DNA from: Nitrospirota bacterium
Lineage (GTDB): Bacteria > UBA2233
DNA: 64,000 nucleotides
Assembly (NCBI GenBank): GCA_011620345.1
Contig: WOZJ01000050.1
Span: forward strand, 146,443 to 210,442
Reading direction: 5' to 3'
Part shown: piece after piece, positions 28,094-40,137 of the stretch
Position numbering within the stretch: position 1 is the first letter of the stretch
How the letters are laid out: each line of letters begins with the position of its first letter
Notes under the pieces: generated by a model
Seen by the model: the letters and a program-made list of their open reading frames with translations, nothing else
Database searches by the model: none
Told to the model about the DNA's origin: nothing
Position numbers and translations under genes: made by a program

Positions 28094-31000
28094 ATGGACT
28101 ATGAATATTTGCTCGAAAAGCCGAAGAATCCGATGGTCTTTAAGGCGATCAAGCTCTCTCTTGCCTCTCCGGACACAATCCGAGGATGGTCACACGGGGA
28201 AGTTAAAAAGCCGGAAACGATCAATTATAGAACATTTAAGCCCGAAAGGGATGGGCTGTTCTGTGCGCGGATTTTTGGGCCAACCGTCAGCTACGAATGC
28301 TACTGCGGCAGGTACAAAAAAATGCGCCATTGGGGCGTCATTTGCGAGAAATGTGGCGTTGAGGTCACCCATTCTCGTGTGCGTCGAGAGCGGATGGGAC
28401 ACATTAACCTCGTGGCCCCTGTAGCACATATCTGGTTCGTGAAATCGGTTCCTTCCAAGATTGGGGCGCTGCTAGACTTGAGCATCCGCGAACTCGAGCG
28501 CGTCATCTACTTCGAGTCCTATGTCGTCATCGATCCGGCAAATTCAAGCCTCCAAGCTGGAGAACTTATCTCCGAAGAAAAGTACAGGGCGTTGCACAAG
28601 GATTTTCCGGATTTAAGAGCAGGAATCGGTGCGGAGGCCCTCAAGACAATGCTTTCCAAGATAAACATTGAGCGGCTCTGCAAAGGACTCCGTGCCGACA
28701 TGCGTGGGGCTAACTCCGAGGCTAAGCGGAGGAAGGCAGCCAAGCGGCTCAAGGTTGCCGAGGCGTTTCACTACGTGAAATGCATAAATAAAACCCTTCA
28801 AGACTTTCTCGTCAACGCCCCAGAAGACAAGATGGCCAAGCTCAAAGAGATGTCCGCGTATCTAGAGGATTGGATAACGAGGAAAGAAGAGGCTACAAGC
28901 CCTGAGGTAATGCAATCTCTGGATGAGCAAGTCCTGCAGGAGCTCAACCGCTTTACGCGGGCCAAAGAGCTCGACCCATCCGAAGTTCAACAGCTCGAAA
29001 TGATGTACAAAAAGGCTAACCGCCCAGAATGGATGATTCTGGAAGTCGTTCCTATTCTTCCTCCGGACCTAAGACCCCTTGTGTCTCTGGATGGCGGACA
29101 GTTTGCCACATCCGACTTAAACGATCTCTACCGACAAGTGATCAATCGAAACAACCGCCTTAAGAGGCTTATCGAGCTTCAGGCGCCAGATATCATCGTT
29201 CGGAACGAAAAACGAATGCTTCAGGAGGCCGTAGACGCGCTGTTTGACAACGGCAGAAGGGGTAGGCCAGTAACGGGAACAAACCGTCGGCCGCTTAAGT
29301 CCTTGTCCGACATGATCAAAGGAAAGACGGGTAGGTTTCGACAAAACCTTCTCGGTAAGAGGGTGGATTACTCGGGCAGGGCGGTTATTGTGGTTGGTCC
29401 CGAACTGAGACTGCACCAGTGCGGCCTTCCGAAGAAAATGGCACTTGAGCTGTTCAAGCCGTTCATTCTCAATCAATTAGAGAAAATGGGGCATATCTCG
29501 ACGATCAAGGCGGGCAGGAAGATGATCGAGCGCGAGGAACCTGAGGTTTGGGATGCCCTTGAAGAGGTAACCAGAGAGCACCCTGTCCTGCTGAACCGTG
29601 CGCCGACACTCCATAGGCTGAGTATGCGTGCGTTTGAGCCGATTCTAGTCGAGGGAGACTCGATCAGGCTGCACCCGCTCGTGTGTTCGGCTTACAACGC
29701 CGACTTCGACGGAGACCAAATGGCCGTGCACGTTCCTCTATCAATTGAGGCGCAAGCAGAAGCCAGGGTGCTCCTGCTTGCCTCGAACAATATTTTGTCG
29801 CCCTCGAACGGCAAGCCCGTGATTGCCCCTTCCCAGGACATGGTACTCGGGCTTTATTACCTTACTAGGGAAAGGCCGCTTGTCAAGGGACACGGGATGG
29901 CATTTGGAAGTATTGAAGAGGTTCGCCTTGCATACGACTCCGGAGTGGCCGATTTGCATGCCAGGGTGAAGTTGAGGATCGACGGGCGGATTATAAACAC
30001 TACTGTTGGACGTGCTTTGCTCTACGAGCTCTTCCCAAAAGAAATCTCGTTCGATCAGGTCAACAAGGTAGTTAACAAAAGAGTGATCGCTGACCTTCTA
30101 GACCACGTGTACCGCAAAAGCGGGATGAAAGCAGCCGTTGTGTTGGCCGACAGAGTGAAAGACCTAGGGTTTGAAATAGCCGCTAGGGCTGGTATCAGCA
30201 TCTCGATGGACAACCTTGTGATCCCTGAAAAGAAGCAGAAAATCCTCGAAAAGGCCAACAAAGAGGTGCTCGAAGTAGCCAAGCAGTATGCCAAGGGGCT
30301 GATTACAGAAGGAGAGCGATACAACAAGGTTGTTGACATCTGGGCAAAAGCAACGGATGCGGTTACCCAAGAGCTGTTCAAGGAGCTAAGCGTAGAGGAG
30401 GTCGAGGCTTCGGATGGGTCGCGCCAATCGCTGCAAAGCCTCAATCCAATCTATATCATGCTTGATTCGGGAGCCAGGGGCTCTGCTCAACAGATCCGTC
30501 AGCTGGCTGGCATGCGGGGTCTTATGGCAAAACCCTCCGGTGCGATCATCGAAACCCCAATTGAGGCGAATTTCAAAGAGGGCCTGAGCGTTCTCCAATA
30601 TTTCATCTCGACACATGGTGCAAGAAAAGGGTTGGCTGATACGGCGCTTAAGACTGCCAACGCAGGGTACCTCACGCGGAGGCTCGTAGACGTTGCTCAG
30701 GATATCGTTGTCCTAGATGATGATTGCGGGACAATCGATAGCCTGGAGATAAGAAGCCTGATTAAAGGCGGGGAAATCATCGAACGTCTTGGAGAAAGGC
30801 TTCTCGGCTACGTGACGTTCGAGGACGTCTACGATAAGGTTAGCGGAGAACTGGTAGCCCCCAAAGACGCAGAGATCGATGAAGACCTTGCCAGCAAGAT
30901 CGAAGACGCGGGCATCGAAAGCGTTCGAGTCCGAAGCGTGCTCACTTGCAAGTCTAAGTTCGGGGTGTGCAGAAAATGTTACGGGCGAGATCTTGCCGCC

Positions 31001-32467
31001 GGAAGGATGGTCGAGAATGGGACGCCCGTCGGCATTATCGCGGCTCAGTCAATCGGCGAGCCCGGTACGCAGCTGACCATGCGTACGTTCCATATTGGAG
31101 GAACGGCGTTTGTAGTAGAAGAAAGCTTCATCGAATGTAGGTTCGATGGTCGGGTGGAGTATCGAAGCCTTCAGTTTGTCGAGGACCGTAATGGAAACAT
31201 CCTCGTCATGAACCGAAACGGGGAAATTGTTATCAAAGATCCCAACGACAATGAGCGCGAGCGTTACCACGTAGTCTACGGTTCAAGGCTTCTGGTCAGG
31301 AATGGTCAGGAAGTCCACCCAAACACCCGACTGGCGGAATGGGACCCGTACAACACTCCGATTATCACGAACGTGAGCGGAAGTGTCCGTTTTCGCGACC
31401 TGATCGAAAAAGACACGCTCGAGGAGAGGATCGACAAGCATACAGGGCTTGCCACAAAAGTCGTTATCCCTTCAAAGAACTACGAGTTGAAGCCGAGCTT
31501 GATTATTGTGGACGAAGTGGGAAATCCCACGATTCAACTGCTTGGATCCGGGAAAGAGGCAGAGGTGCGCTACTTTCTTCCGGTAGGCGCAATGATTTCC
31601 GTAGAAGACGGAGCCCCTGTTGTCGCGGGGGATGTTCTTGCCCGTATTCCCACGGAAAGTGCAAAAACAAAAGATATCACAGGCGGCTTACCTAGGGTCG
31701 TCGAGCTTTTTGAAGGGCGCAGGCCCAAGGATACGGCAATCATTTCGGAAATCGACGGGACGGTTTTCTTCGAGGAAGACTCGAAACAGCAGACCCGCGG
31801 CAGGCGCAAAATTGTCCTGATTCCAGACGTAGGCGATAGAAAAGAGTACCTTATTCCGCAAGGCAAGCATATCATCGTTCATGACGGTGACCGCGTAAAG
31901 GCGGGTGAGCAGCTCACAGAAGGCTCCCCAAATCCTCACGACTTATTGGCCGTTTTAGGGGAGCTGGAGCTTGCAAGGTATGTTGTGGACGAGATTCAAG
32001 AAGTGTACAGACTTCAGGGCGTTCGGATTCATGATAAACATATCCAGGTAATTGTCCGGCAAATGCTTAAGCGCGTCTTAATCAAGGACGTTGGCGATAC
32101 AGATTTCATTATAGGGGAATCTATAGAGAAGTGGACGTTCGAAGAAGAGAACAGGCGTATGCGTCGCGAGGAAAAGGGGCCGGCTGTGGCTGAACCCCTC
32201 TTTTTAGGGATCACACGGGCTGCGTTGATTACAGAAAGCTTCGTTTCTGCAGCCTCATTCCAGGAAACGACGAAGGTTCTTACGGAGGCATCTCTCCAAG
32301 GGAAGGTCGACCAGCTGCGAGGCCTAAAGGAGAACGTAATCATGGGGAGGGTTATCCCTGCGGGTACCGGATTGGCCATGGAGAAATTCCACAAGATGGA
32401 CCTAGAGATCGAAAGGCCGCCTGAAGTCTTAGGGCCGGATGTAGAGGGGATTCTTAAGGTTGGATAG
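28094..32467 (+). CDS. rpoC: DNA-directed RNA polymerase subunit beta'
   Basis: A 1457-residue beta' subunit with the catalytic Mg-binding motif NADFDGDQM (near residue 535). An N-terminal zinc ribbon (CYCGRYKK...CEKC, about 69-88) and a second zinc site ([15 protein letters not shown], about 950) are present. The trigger-loop region [13 protein letters not shown] is also clear. Length is close to the E. coli protein (1407), so no fusion or large lineage insert is obvious. The rpoBC pair is followed by a new promoter for the str genes. Confidence 0.97.
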   Translation: MDYEYLLEKPKNPMVFKAIKLSLASPDTIRGWSHGEVKKPETINYRTFKPERDGLFCARIFGPTVSYECYCGRYKKMRHWGVICEKCGVEVTHSRVRRERMGHINLVAPVAHIWFVKSVPSKIGALLDLSIRELERVIYFESYVVIDPANSSLQAGELISEEKYRALHKDFPDLRAGIGAEALKTMLSKINIERLCKGLRADMRGANSEAKRRKAAKRLKVAEAFHYVKCINKTLQDFLVNAPEDKMAKLKEMSAYLEDWITRKEEATSPEVMQSLDEQVLQELNRFTRAKELDPSEVQQLEMMYKKANRPEWMILEVVPILPPDLRPLVSLDGGQFATSDLNDLYRQVINRNNRLKRLIELQAPDIIVRNEKRMLQEAVDALFDNGRRGRPVTGTNRRPLKSLSDMIKGKTGRFRQNLLGKRVDYSGRAVIVVGPELRLHQCGLPKKMALELFKPFILNQLEKMGHISTIKAGRKMIEREEPEVWDALEEVTREHPVLLNRAPTLHRLSMRAFEPILVEGDSIRLHPLVCSAYNADFDGDQMAVHVPLSIEAQAEARVLLLASNNILSPSNGKPVIAPSQDMVLGLYYLTRERPLVKGHGMAFGSIEEVRLAYDSGVADLHARVKLRIDGRIINTTVGRALLYELFPKEISFDQVNKVVNKRVIADLLDHVYRKSGMKAAVVLADRVKDLGFEIAARAGISISMDNLVIPEKKQKILEKANKEVLEVAKQYAKGLITEGERYNKVVDIWAKATDAVTQELFKELSVEEVEASDGSRQSLQSLNPIYIMLDSGARGSAQQIRQLAGMRGLMAKPSGAIIETPIEANFKEGLSVLQYFISTHGARKGLADTALKTANAGYLTRRLVDVAQDIVVLDDDCGTIDSLEIRSLIKGGEIIERLGERLLGYVTFEDVYDKVSGELVAPKDAEIDEDLASKIEDAGIESVRVRSVLTCKSKFGVCRKCYGRDLAAGRMVENGTPVGIIAAQSIGEPGTQLTMRTFHIGGTAFVVEESFIECRFDGRVEYRSLQFVEDRNGNILVMNRNGEIVIKDPNDNERERYHVVYGSRLLVRNGQEVHPNTRLAEWDPYNTPIITNVSGSVRFRDLIEKDTLEERIDKHTGLATKVVIPSKNYELKPSLIIVDEVGNPTIQLLGSGKEAEVRYFLPVGAMISVEDGAPVVAGDVLARIPTESAKTKDITGGLPRVVELFEGRRPKDTAIISEIDGTVFFEEDSKQQTRGRRKIVLIPDVGDRKEYLIPQGKHIIVHDGDRVKAGEQLTEGSPNPHDLLAVLGELELARYVVDEIQEVYRLQGVRIHDKHIQVIVRQMLKRVLIKDVGDTDFIIGESIEKWTFEEENRRMRREEKGPAVAEPLFLGITRAALITESFVSAASFQETTKVLTEASLQGKVDQLRGLKENVIMGRVIPAGTGLAMEKFHKMDLEIERPPEVLGPDVEGILKVG

Positions 32468-32475
32468 TCCATGAC

Positions 32476-32505
32476 TTGACAAGAAATCCAAATATGTTTT
32501 AAACT
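32476..32505 (+). promoter_or_regulatory. Sigma-70 promoter of the rpsL-rpsG-fusA-tuf operon
   Basis: TTGACA (32476-32481), an 18-base spacer and TAAACT (32500-32505), in the 84-base rpoC-rpsL gap. It is the only clear promoter before the str-S10-spc-alpha run, so it may supply most of that transcript. Consensus-based call. Confidence 0.72.
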
Positions 32506-32551
32506 TTCTGTTTACGTACCTTTGGAGTAAGACGAGCAGGAGTGAACTAGT

Positions 32552-32926
32552 ATGCCGACAATAAACCAGCTTGTGAGGCTTGGGCGTGAGAAGGCCAAAA
32601 TAAGGACGGCATCCCCAGCCCTTGCAGGATGCCCGCAGAAACGTGGGGTTTGTATCCGCGTATATACGACAACACCGAAAAAGCCCAACTCCGCTCTTCG
32701 AAAAGTCGCGAGGGTACGGCTGACGAACGGCAACGAGATTACCGTTTACATTCCGGGCGAAGGCCACAACCTTCAAGAGCACTCCGTCGTGCTTGTTCGC
32801 GGTGGAAGGGTAAAGGATCTTCCAGGTGTCCGGTACCATATCATTCGAGGGGCGTTGGATACTGCAGGAGTTAAAGAAAGACATCGAAGCCGTTCGAAAT
32901 ACGGAACGAAAAGACAGAAGAAGTAG
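32552..32926 (+). CDS. rpsL: 30S ribosomal protein S12
   Basis: A 124-residue S12 of the decoding centre. The [13 protein letters not shown] segment carries the wild-type lysine whose changes give streptomycin resistance, and the [13 protein letters not shown] loop is intact. CAGGAG lies upstream of the ATG. First gene after the str promoter; rpsG follows after 6 bases. Confidence 0.97.
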   Translation: MPTINQLVRLGREKAKIRTASPALAGCPQKRGVCIRVYTTTPKKPNSALRKVARVRLTNGNEITVYIPGEGHNLQEHSVVLVRGGRVKDLPGVRYHIIRGALDTAGVKERHRSRSKYGTKRQKK

Positions 32927-32932
32927 GGAGCC

Positions 32933-33403
32933 ATGGCCAGGAGAAGAAAGGCGGAAAAAAGAGAAGGCTTGCCGGACCCCGTTTTTGGGGATTTATTGGT
33001 TGGCCGATTTGTCAACAGTCTGATGCGTATGGGGAAGAAGAGCGTTGCGGAGCGCATCTTTTATGATGCGATGGAAGCGGTGAAGGATAAGGCCAAAGAG
33101 GATCCGCTGACGCTGTTCAAGAAGGCGCTAGAAAATGTAAAACCCCTCCTTGAAGTGCGGCCTAGGCGCGTGGGGGGTGCAACATACCAGGTTCCTGTAG
33201 AAGTTCGAGAGGAGCGAAGGGTCAGCTTGGCCGTAAAGTGGCTTATCACTTCCGCCAAGAAGCGTCAGGGGAGGGCAATGCAGGAAAAGTTAGCCCTTGA
33301 GCTGATCGATGCGTTCAACAACAGGGGGTTGAGCGTAAAGAAGAAGGAAGATACCCACAGGATGGCTGAGGGGAACAGGGCCTTCGCCCACCTTCGCTGG
33401 TAG
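32933..33403 (+). CDS. rpsG: 30S ribosomal protein S7
   Basis: A 156-residue S7 that nucleates the 30S head and lines the E site. [32 protein letters not shown] and the C-terminal [17 protein letters not shown] are hallmark segments. Standard length. Confidence 0.97.
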   Translation: MARRRKAEKREGLPDPVFGDLLVGRFVNSLMRMGKKSVAERIFYDAMEAVKDKAKEDPLTLFKKALENVKPLLEVRPRRVGGATYQVPVEVREERRVSLAVKWLITSAKKRQGRAMQEKLALELIDAFNNRGLSVKKKEDTHRMAEGNRAFAHLRW

Positions 33404-33442
33404 GCTCTCGCGCGTAGACCTTCTAGGATTGGAGAAAAAACC

Positions 33443-35518
33443 ATGGCAAGGCAAATACCGATCGAGAATGTGCGGAATATTGGGATAATGGCCCACATTG
33501 ATGCGGGCAAGACGACCACTACTGAACGCATTCTCTACTACACGGGGATTGGCTATAAAATAGGCGAGGTCCACGAAGGAACCGCCACGATGGACTGGAT
33601 GCCCCAAGAACAGGAACGAGGCATTACCATTACATCTGCGGCAACGACCTGTTTTTGGAAGGGGCATCGTATCAATATTATCGATACGCCGGGCCATGTC
33701 GATTTTACGATTGAGGTGGAACGTTCTCTTATGGTGCTTGACGGCGCCGTTGCCGTGTTTTGCGGCGTAGGGGGTGTCGAGCCTCAGTCAGAAACGGTAT
33801 GGCGGCAGGCAAGCAAGTACCGGGTACCTAGGGTTGCGTTCATCAATAAGCTTGATAGGGTTGGGGCCGATTTTTTAGGTGTCGTCTCGCAGATCTATGA
33901 TCGCCTGGGCGCCAAGCCGATCGTTATGCAGCTTCCGATTGGCCAAGAGGATGGCTTTGTCGGTATGGTTGATTTGGTTCGAAGAAAAGCCCTTGTTTGG
34001 GATGGTTCGTCGCTGGGCTCTGTCTACGAAGAGCTCGAAATCCCGGATAGCATGCAGGAGTCGGTAGCGGTCTACAGAGATAAGCTTGTTGAGGCAGCGG
34101 CTGATTACGACGACGAGGTGATGGAGCGATACCTAGCCGGCGAAGAGGCCTCGGAAGAGGCGCTAAAGCGGGCGATTCGCAAGGCAGCGCTAGGAAATCA
34201 TGCTGTTCCAGTGTTCGGCGGATCGGCCTTCAAGAACAAAGGCGTTCAACCTTTGCTTGATGCCGTTATAAGCTACCTCCCTTCGCCGGTGGATATTCTT
34301 CCTATTACGGGCCATAACCCTGTCACAGATGAGCTGGAAATACGCGAGGCAAAAGACGATGCTCCGTTTTGCGCGCTTTCCTTCAAGATCATGACTGACC
34401 CGTACGTAGGTCAACTGACCTTCATTCGCGTATACTCTGGCGTGCTGAGTTCTGGAATGACCGTCATGAATGTCAAGAGGGGCAAAAAAGAGCGGATCGG
34501 AAGGTTGCTCAAGATGCATGCCAATAAGAAGGAAGAAATCAAAGAAGCGTACGCCGGTGATATTGCGGCGGCCGTAGGGCTGAAGACGGCAATCACCGGA
34601 GATACGCTCACCGATTTAAACCACCCACTCCTGATTGAGCGTATGGAATTTCCCGAGCCTGTCATCTCGGTTGCCATTGAACCGGAAACGAAAGCAGACC
34701 AGGAAGCCTTGGGAGTTGCGCTAGGGAAGCTAATGCTAGAAGATCCTTCGTTTCGGGTTAAGACGGACCCTGAAACCCAAGAAACGATCATCTCGGGGAT
34801 GGGCGAGCTTCACCTAGAAATCATCGTCGACCGGTTGCTTCGGGAGTTCAAAGTGCAGGCCAACGTCGGAAAGCCTCAGGTGGCCTATAAAGAAACAATC
34901 CTAAGGAAAGTGACGCAAGAAGGGAAGTTTATCCGACAGACTGGCGGTAAGGGTCAGTACGGGCATGTGATCTTAGAAATCGAGCCGCTGGAAAGAGGCA
35001 AAGGGATAGAGTTCGAAGACAAGACAAAGGGAGGCTCGATCCCCAAAGAATTTATTTCACCCATCGAGAAAGGCGTCAAAGAGGCAGCGGAAACCGGTGT
35101 GTTCGCCGGGTACCCCGTTGTAGACCTAAAAATTGCAGTCGTTGACGGGTCTTATCATGAGGTGGACTCTTCGGAAATCGCCTTTAAGATTGCAGGTTCG
35201 ATGGCCTTTAAGGACGGAACAAAGAAAGCGCATCCGGTTCTGCTCGAGCCTATCATGAAAGTCGAAGTTGTCGTTCCTGAGGAGTACGTCGGCGATGTTA
35301 TCGGGGACATCAACGCGAGAAGGGGTAGGCTGGAGAACATGGAAATTCGCGGGGCGAACCAGGTGATACAGGCTATTGTCCCATTGGCGGAGATGTTCGG
35401 GTATGCTACCCAGCTTCGGTCTATGACGCAGGGGCGGGGGGTCTACACCATGCAGTTTTCGCATTACGATCAGGTTCCGGCAAGCATTGCACAAAGTATT
35501 GTTGCTTCGGCGGCATAG
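33443..35518 (+). CDS. fusA: Elongation factor G
   Basis: A 691-residue translocation GTPase. G1 [10 protein letters not shown]3 DTPGHVDF and G4 NKLDR motifs, the switch I region with QEQERGITI and C-terminal domains III-V are complete. Placement between rpsG and tuf supports the canonical EF-G rather than a paralogue such as EF-G2. Confidence 0.97.
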   Translation: MARQIPIENVRNIGIMAHIDAGKTTTTERILYYTGIGYKIGEVHEGTATMDWMPQEQERGITITSAATTCFWKGHRINIIDTPGHVDFTIEVERSLMVLDGAVAVFCGVGGVEPQSETVWRQASKYRVPRVAFINKLDRVGADFLGVVSQIYDRLGAKPIVMQLPIGQEDGFVGMVDLVRRKALVWDGSSLGSVYEELEIPDSMQESVAVYRDKLVEAAADYDDEVMERYLAGEEASEEALKRAIRKAALGNHAVPVFGGSAFKNKGVQPLLDAVISYLPSPVDILPITGHNPVTDELEIREAKDDAPFCALSFKIMTDPYVGQLTFIRVYSGVLSSGMTVMNVKRGKKERIGRLLKMHANKKEEIKEAYAGDIAAAVGLKTAITGDTLTDLNHPLLIERMEFPEPVISVAIEPETKADQEALGVALGKLMLEDPSFRVKTDPETQETIISGMGELHLEIIVDRLLREFKVQANVGKPQVAYKETILRKVTQEGKFIRQTGGKGQYGHVILEIEPLERGKGIEFEDKTKGGSIPKEFISPIEKGVKEAAETGVFAGYPVVDLKIAVVDGSYHEVDSSEIAFKIAGSMAFKDGTKKAHPVLLEPIMKVEVVVPEEYVGDVIGDINARRGRLENMEIRGANQVIQAIVPLAEMFGYATQLRSMTQGRGVYTMQFSHYDQVPASIAQSIVASAA

Positions 35519-35520
35519 CA

Positions 35521-36766
35521 AACATCACCCACCAAGGAGTACGGAAAGACCATGGGAAAGGCGAAATTTGAGCGCACCAAGCCCCATCTAAACGTAGGCA
35601 CGATCGGGCACGTCGACCACGGCAAGACAACGCTCACCGCGGCGATTACGAAGGTGCTGGCCAAGAAGGGGTTGGCCGAGTACGTCCCGTTTGATTCGAT
35701 CGACAAAGCGCCAGAGGAGAAAGCCAGGGGCATCACGATCGCCACGGCCCACGTCGAGTACCAGTCGCTAAAGCGCCACTACGCGCACGTCGACTGCCCT
35801 GGCCATGCAGACTACGTCAAGAACATGATCACCGGTGCCGCCCAGATGGACGGGGCTGTCGTGGTCGTCTCGGCCGCCGACGGGCCAATGCCACAGACAA
35901 GAGAGCACATCCTCCTGGCCCGTCAGGTGGGCGTCCCTTATATTGTCGTTTTTATGAACAAGGTGGACATGGTCGACGATCCCGAGCTTCTAGATTTGGT
36001 CGAGCTAGAGGTAAGAGAGCTTCTGTCCGAATACCAGTTCCCGGGGGATGAGATTCCAGTGGTCCGTGGCAGCGCGCTCAAGGCCCTCAACGAGGGCACA
36101 GGCGAGCGGGACGACCCTAACTCCAAGCCCATCTGGGAGCTTCTGGACGCCCTGGATGCCTACATCCCCGAGCCAAAGAGGGAAACCGACAAGCCTTTCT
36201 TAATGGCAATCGAGGATGTGTTTACGATCTCCGGCCGGGGGACGGTCGTAACCGGCAGGATAGAGCGGGGTATCGTGAAGGTAGGCGACGAAGTCGAGAT
36301 CGTCGGGTTCCACCCGACCGTCAAGACGGTCGTTACGGGCGTAGAGATGTTCCGAAAGCTCTTAGACGAGGGGAGGGCGGGGGACAACGTCGGCTGCCTT
36401 CTTAGAGGCGTCAAGCGTGACGATGTGGAACGTGGTCAGGTTCTGGCCAAGCCGGGTTCAATCACTCCGCATACGGTGTTCAAGGCCGAGGTCTACGTCC
36501 TTAAGAAGGAAGAAGGAGGCAGGCATACCCCGTTCTTTACGGGATACCGTCCCCAGTTCTATTTTCGGACGACGGACGTTACCGGTGTGGTAAAACTCCA
36601 AGAGGGTGTCGAGATGATCATTCCAGGGGATAACGCCAACCTCGAGGTCGAGTTGATCGCCCCGGTGGCTCTCGAAGAGCAGGTCCGCTTCGCCATCCGT
36701 GAAGGCGGAAGGACGGTAGGTGCCGGTGTTGTAACCCAGGTCGTGAAATAAAGGAGCGGGGGGATG
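35521..36766 (+). repeat. 1246-bp exact repeat, copy 2 (tuf unit)
   Basis: Identical on reading to 19256-20501. It begins 2 bases after the fusA stop codon and ends on the G of the rpsJ start codon. The two copies are 16.3 kb apart in direct orientation, so recombination could delete or duplicate the rif cluster between them. Confidence 0.93.
35552..36751 (+). CDS. tuf: Elongation factor Tu, copy 2
   Basis: The second 399-residue EF-Tu gene, identical to the copy at 19287-20486, with the same [17 protein letters not shown] and NKVDM motifs. This one is in the str operon after fusA and 12 bases before rpsJ. Two identical tuf genes kept in step by gene conversion are common in proteobacteria. 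Because the copies are exact, an assembler could have copied one into the other's place, so identity itself should be treated with modest caution. Confidence 0.97.
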   Translation: MGKAKFERTKPHLNVGTIGHVDHGKTTLTAAITKVLAKKGLAEYVPFDSIDKAPEEKARGITIATAHVEYQSLKRHYAHVDCPGHADYVKNMITGAAQMDGAVVVVSAADGPMPQTREHILLARQVGVPYIVVFMNKVDMVDDPELLDLVELEVRELLSEYQFPGDEIPVVRGSALKALNEGTGERDDPNSKPIWELLDALDAYIPEPKRETDKPFLMAIEDVFTISGRGTVVTGRIERGIVKVGDEVEIVGFHPTVKTVVTGVEMFRKLLDEGRAGDNVGCLLRGVKRDDVERGQVLAKPGSITPHTVFKAEVYVLKKEEGGRHTPFFTGYRPQFYFRTTDVTGVVKLQEGVEMIIPGDNANLEVELIAPVALEEQVRFAIREGGRTVGAGVVTQVVK

Positions 36767-37075
36767 TTTTCTCAAAAAGTCCGGATTAAACTCAAAGGGT
36801 ACGACTGCCGACTTTTGGATACGACTGTTTTGGATATTATCGAGACAGCGAAACGTACAGGAGCGCGTGTTGCGGGCCCAATTCCTTTGCCGACAAGAAT
36901 TGAAAGATTTACGGTAAACCGTGCGACTAACGTGGACAAGAAATCCAGAGAACAGTTCGAAATCCGGACGCACGCAAGGGTCATTGATATCATTGAACCT
37001 ACTCAAACAACTGTGGACGAGCTGGGCAGGTTGGACATATCGGCAGGTATAGACGTTGAAATCAAGCTAACGTAA
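36764..37075 (+). CDS. rpsJ: 30S ribosomal protein S10
   Basis: A 103-residue S10 of the 30S head, also the NusE antitermination partner of Nus[16 protein letters not shown] and the [16 protein letters not shown] loop are characteristic. It opens the S10 cluster. Its AAGGAGCGGGGGG ribosome-binding site lies in the tuf repeat, so no long S10 leader is present. Confidence 0.97.
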   Translation: MFSQKVRIKLKGYDCRLLDTTVLDIIETAKRTGARVAGPIPLPTRIERFTVNRATNVDKKSREQFEIRTHARVIDIIEPTQTTVDELGRLDISAGIDVEIKLT

Positions 37076-37084
37076 GGAACAGTC

Positions 37085-37729
37085 ATGCTTACGGCAATGA
37101 TCGGAAGAAAGCTTGGCATGACCCAGGTTTTCCAAGAGAACGGAAAATGTATTCCTGTCACCGTTATAGAGGCGGGTCCTTGTACGGTTACACAGGTAAA
37201 AATGAAGGCGCACGACGGGTATGACGCCGTGCAGTTAGGTTATGGCCCTGTTTCAATCCAGCGTATGAAACGTCCCCTGAGGGGGCATTTAAGCAAGGCC
37301 AAGAAGGGCGGGTTTCGTTTTCTAAGGGAAGTCAAGATCCTGAATGACGCCTCTTCGGAGGGGGTGGAGCTCGGTTTGGAGGTTTGTGCCGATATTTTCT
37401 TGGACTCCAAGAAAATAGACGTGGTTGGGGTGTCAAAAGGAAAGGGCTTCCAGGGGGTTATGAAGCGGCATGGTTTCGCCGGCGGCGTGGCGACCCATGG
37501 GTCGATGTTCCATAGGGCTCCCGGCTCGATTGGTTCCGGTACGGATCCGGCTCGAGTATGGAAGGGGCAACGTCTTCCTGGTCGAACAGGAGGAGAGCGA
37601 ATGACACAGCTTAACCTAGAAGTAATCAAGGTTGTTCCAGAAAAAAATATTCTCCTCGTCAAAGGGGCAGTTCCGGGCCCTTTAGGCGGCCTCCTTATGA
37701 TCCGGAAGGCAATAAAAGGTGGAGCTTAA
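37085..37729 (+). CDS. rplC: 50S ribosomal protein L3
   Basis: A 214-residue L3, an early-assembly protein reaching toward the peptidyl-transferase centre. IGRKLGMTQVF at the start and the KGKGFQGVMKRHGFAGGVATHG loop region (conserved GKGF and HG residues) are present. ATG 37085 begins MLTAMIGRK. rplD starts 4 bases after its stop. Confidence 0.97.
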   Translation: MLTAMIGRKLGMTQVFQENGKCIPVTVIEAGPCTVTQVKMKAHDGYDAVQLGYGPVSIQRMKRPLRGHLSKAKKGGFRFLREVKILNDASSEGVELGLEVCADIFLDSKKIDVVGVSKGKGFQGVMKRHGFAGGVATHGSMFHRAPGSIGSGTDPARVWKGQRLPGRTGGERMTQLNLEVIKVVPEKNILLVKGAVPGPLGGLLMIRKAIKGGA

Positions 37730-37733
37730 GCCC

Positions 37734-38381
37734 ATGGAGCTGGACGTTTTCGATATTCAGCGCAACAAGGTTGGGGAAGTGAGCCTTCCGGACGACTTTT
37801 TCCCAAAAGATTGGAAACCATGGCTTATTCAGGAGGTCATTAAAGAGCTAGCCCAGGGAAACCGTAGCGGAACTCGGAAAACGAAGTCGCGGGGCGAAGT
37901 CAGTGGAGGCGGGAAAAAGCCATGGAAACAAAAGGGCACAGGAAGAGCAAGACAGGGAAGCAACACGTCTCCCGTTTGGGCTAGAGGCGGGACTGCTCAT
38001 GGGCCTAAGCCCAAAGAGTATTCCGCCCATGTCTCAAAAAAGAAGAAAATCGCGGCTTTAAGGCAAATATTAGGCTATAAGTACCGGGAGGGACAGCTAT
38101 TCGTACTCGACCCCCCTGCATTGTCGGAGCCTAAAACAAGATTGTTTGCGAAAGATTTTGCATCCTTTCTCTCCCCCTATCGAACGGCTTTGTTCTTTGT
38201 GGACAAACAAGAAGACACCTTCTTCCGGGTTACTAGGAACCTTCCTTGGACAAAGACTTTGGCTATCGAAGGGCTGAATGTGTACGATCTGGCAAAACAC
38301 GATGTGGTTGTGTTCGCCAAAAAAACCTTTGAAGAACTCTTAGGGAAACATCGATGGACGGAAAGCTCTACGAAGTCATAA
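37734..38381 (+). CDS. rplD: 50S ribosomal protein L4
   Basis: A 215-residue L4, which lines the exit tunnel and in many bacteria represses the S10 operon. The tunnel loop with RGEVSGGGKKPWKQKGTGRA is intact (macrolide-relevant site). ATG 37734 is preferred over an upstream GTG at 37719 because AAGGTGGAG is correctly spaced before it. The 3' end overlaps rplW by 28 bases. Confidence 0.95.
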   Translation: MELDVFDIQRNKVGEVSLPDDFFPKDWKPWLIQEVIKELAQGNRSGTRKTKSRGEVSGGGKKPWKQKGTGRARQGSNTSPVWARGGTAHGPKPKEYSAHVSKKKKIAALRQILGYKYREGQLFVLDPPALSEPKTRLFAKDFASFLSPYRTALFFVDKQEDTFFRVTRNLPWTKTLAIEGLNVYDLAKHDVVVFAKKTFEELLGKHRWTESSTKS

Positions 38382-38674
38382 TTTCTCCTCATATCACGGA
38401 AAAGAGCGTGCAAATACCGCCCAACAGCAACCGGGTCGTTTTTCGTGTTCAGCCATGGGCTAGCAAGGGGCTCATAAAAGAGGCGATCGAGCGGTTGTTT
38501 AAGGTCAAAGTCGAACGAGTGCATGTGCTACACGTCCAAGGAAAGGCAAGGAGGGCCGGCCTTCGCAAGGGGAAGGAGGCCGACTGGAAGAAGGCATATG
38601 TAACACTCAAGCAAGGTGAACAGGTAGAAGTATTCCACGGGATGGTGGGAAAGGACGCTCGATATGCCTCTTAA
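38354..38674 (+). CDS. rplW: 50S ribosomal protein L23
   Basis: A 106-residue L23, the docking site for trigger factor and SRP at the tunnel exit. SPHITEKSV and the [16 protein letters not shown] segment (usual FNVKVxxVNT) identify it. ATG 38354 lies inside rplD with TTAGGGA upstream. It overlaps rplB by 11 bases. Confidence 0.95.
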   Translation: MDGKLYEVIISPHITEKSVQIPPNSNRVVFRVQPWASKGLIKEAIERLFKVKVERVHVLHVQGKARRAGLRKGKEADWKKAYVTLKQGEQVEVFHGMVGKDARYAS

Positions 38675-39485
38675 GCCGCACAAACCAACGTCTCCAGGCC
38701 TTAGACAGCGGGTTTCGCCTACGTACGAAGAAATCACCAGACAGGAGCCGGAGAAGGGGCTGGTTGAAATTCTAAAGCGTAAGGCTGGCCGTAATAACCA
38801 AGGGCGGATCACCGCATGGTGTCGCGGCGGAGGGTCCAAGCAGTACTACAGGATTATTGACTTTCGTAGGAACAAGCGCGATGTGTCGGCTAGGGTTATC
38901 CATATCGAGTACGACCCAAACCGTACATGCAGGATTGCGCTGCTTTTGTACAAAGATGGCGAGCGAAGGTATATTTTAGCCCCTTCCGGGCTAAAGGTCG
39001 ACGATGAAGTAATGGCTGCTGTCAGCGCTGACATTCGCCCCGGCAACGCTCTTCCGCTTAGGGCGATCCCTACAGGAACGCAAATTCACAATATTGAACT
39101 CAAGCAAGGAAAGGGTGGCCAGCTTGTCCGAGCGGCAGGAGCAGCGGCTGAGCTGCTAAACAAGGTTGACTCCTACGCCCACGTCAAGCTCCCCTCCGGA
39201 GAGGTCCGGCTGATTCACCTTGACTGTTATGCATCTATCGGCCAAGTAGGAAATATTGAGCATGCCACAGAAGCCCTAGGAAAAGCCGGGGCAACCATGC
39301 ACAGGGGTCGAAGGCCAAGCGTAAGGGGCGTGGCCATGAACCCGGTTGACCACCCTCTTGGCGGCGGTGAAGGGAAGAGCTCTGGCGGGAGACACCCTAC
39401 CACCCCCTGGGGAAAGCCGACAAAGGGGTACAAAACAAGGAAGCGCAAAGACACAGACAAATTTATTGTAAAGCGCAGGAAGTAA
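38664..39485 (+). CDS. rplB: 50S ribosomal protein L2
   Basis: A 273-residue L2 at the peptidyl-transferase centre. The [20 protein letters not shown] segment containing the conserved functional histidine is intact, as is [16 protein letters not shown] near the N terminus. Standard length; overlaps rplW and is followed by rpsS. Confidence 0.97.
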   Translation: MPLKPHKPTSPGLRQRVSPTYEEITRQEPEKGLVEILKRKAGRNNQGRITAWCRGGGSKQYYRIIDFRRNKRDVSARVIHIEYDPNRTCRIALLLYKDGERRYILAPSGLKVDDEVMAAVSADIRPGNALPLRAIPTGTQIHNIELKQGKGGQLVRAAGAAAELLNKVDSYAHVKLPSGEVRLIHLDCYASIGQVGNIEHATEALGKAGATMHRGRRPSVRGVAMNPVDHPLGGGEGKSSGGRHPTTPWGKPTKGYKTRKRKDTDKFIVKRRK

Positions 39486-39488
39486 TGT

Positions 39489-39776
39489 ATGGGAAGATCG
39501 CTTAAAAAAGGGCCTTTTGTAGATGGACATCTTCTTGAGAAGGCCATGCGTGCGGTAGAGACGAAAGACAAGAAGGTGATCAAAACATGGTCACGCAGGT
39601 CAATGGTGCTCCCTGAATTTATCGGGCTTACGTTTGCCGTCCATAACGGCAAAAAATTCATTCCTGTGTATGTTACGGAGAATATGGTGGGCCACAGGTT
39701 GGGAGAGTTCTCCCCGACGCGGACCTTTACACAGCACTCTGGAGATCGGAAGGCCAAAGTTGCACGCGGGAAATAA
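39489..39776 (+). CDS. rpsS: 30S ribosomal protein S19
   Basis: A 95-residue S19 of the 30S head. [18 protein letters not shown] and the C-terminal [16 protein letters not shown] blocks are family signatures (usual F..HxGDKK). ATG 39489 is used; an out-of-frame ATG lies 4 bases upstream. Confidence 0.97.
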   Translation: MGRSLKKGPFVDGHLLEKAMRAVETKDKKVIKTWSRRSMVLPEFIGLTFAVHNGKKFIPVYVTENMVGHRLGEFSPTRTFTQHSGDRKAKVARGK

Positions 39777-39799
39777 AAAAAGAGACGAGGAGAGAGGTT

Positions 39800-40132
39800 G
39801 TGGCTGCTTACGCCCTCCTAAGGTATGCGAGGGTTTCGCCGAGGAAGGCCAGGCTTGTTGCGGAGGCCATCGAGGGGAGGCGAGCCGAGTATGCGGTTGC
39901 GTTGCTCGAGAACATCCCCCAAAAGGCCGCGACAATCATGCGGAAAGTACTCAGGTCGGCAATATTTAACGCGACCCAGGATGTTAGCGTTGACGTTGAC
40001 AATCTGGTCGTAAGTCAGGTGCGGGTGGATAGCGGGCCCATGTCGAAGCGGTTCAGGCCGATGTCGATGGGAAGGGCTGGAAAGATTCGGAAGAGGACAT
40101 CTCACATTCGAGTGGAGCTTGCAGAGAGGTAA
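39800..40132 (+). CDS. rplV: 50S ribosomal protein L22
   Basis: A 110-residue L22 with a GTG start after [23 protein letters not shown] opens the globular domain. The extended beta hairpin that lines the exit tunnel ends in [21 protein letters not shown]. Standard length and position between rpsS and rpsC. Confidence 0.96.
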   Translation: MAAYALLRYARVSPRKARLVAEAIEGRRAEYAVALLENIPQKAATIMRKVLRSAIFNATQDVSVDVDNLVVSQVRVDSGPMSKRFRPMSMGRAGKIRKRTSHIRVELAER

Positions 40133-40137
40133 GGGAC

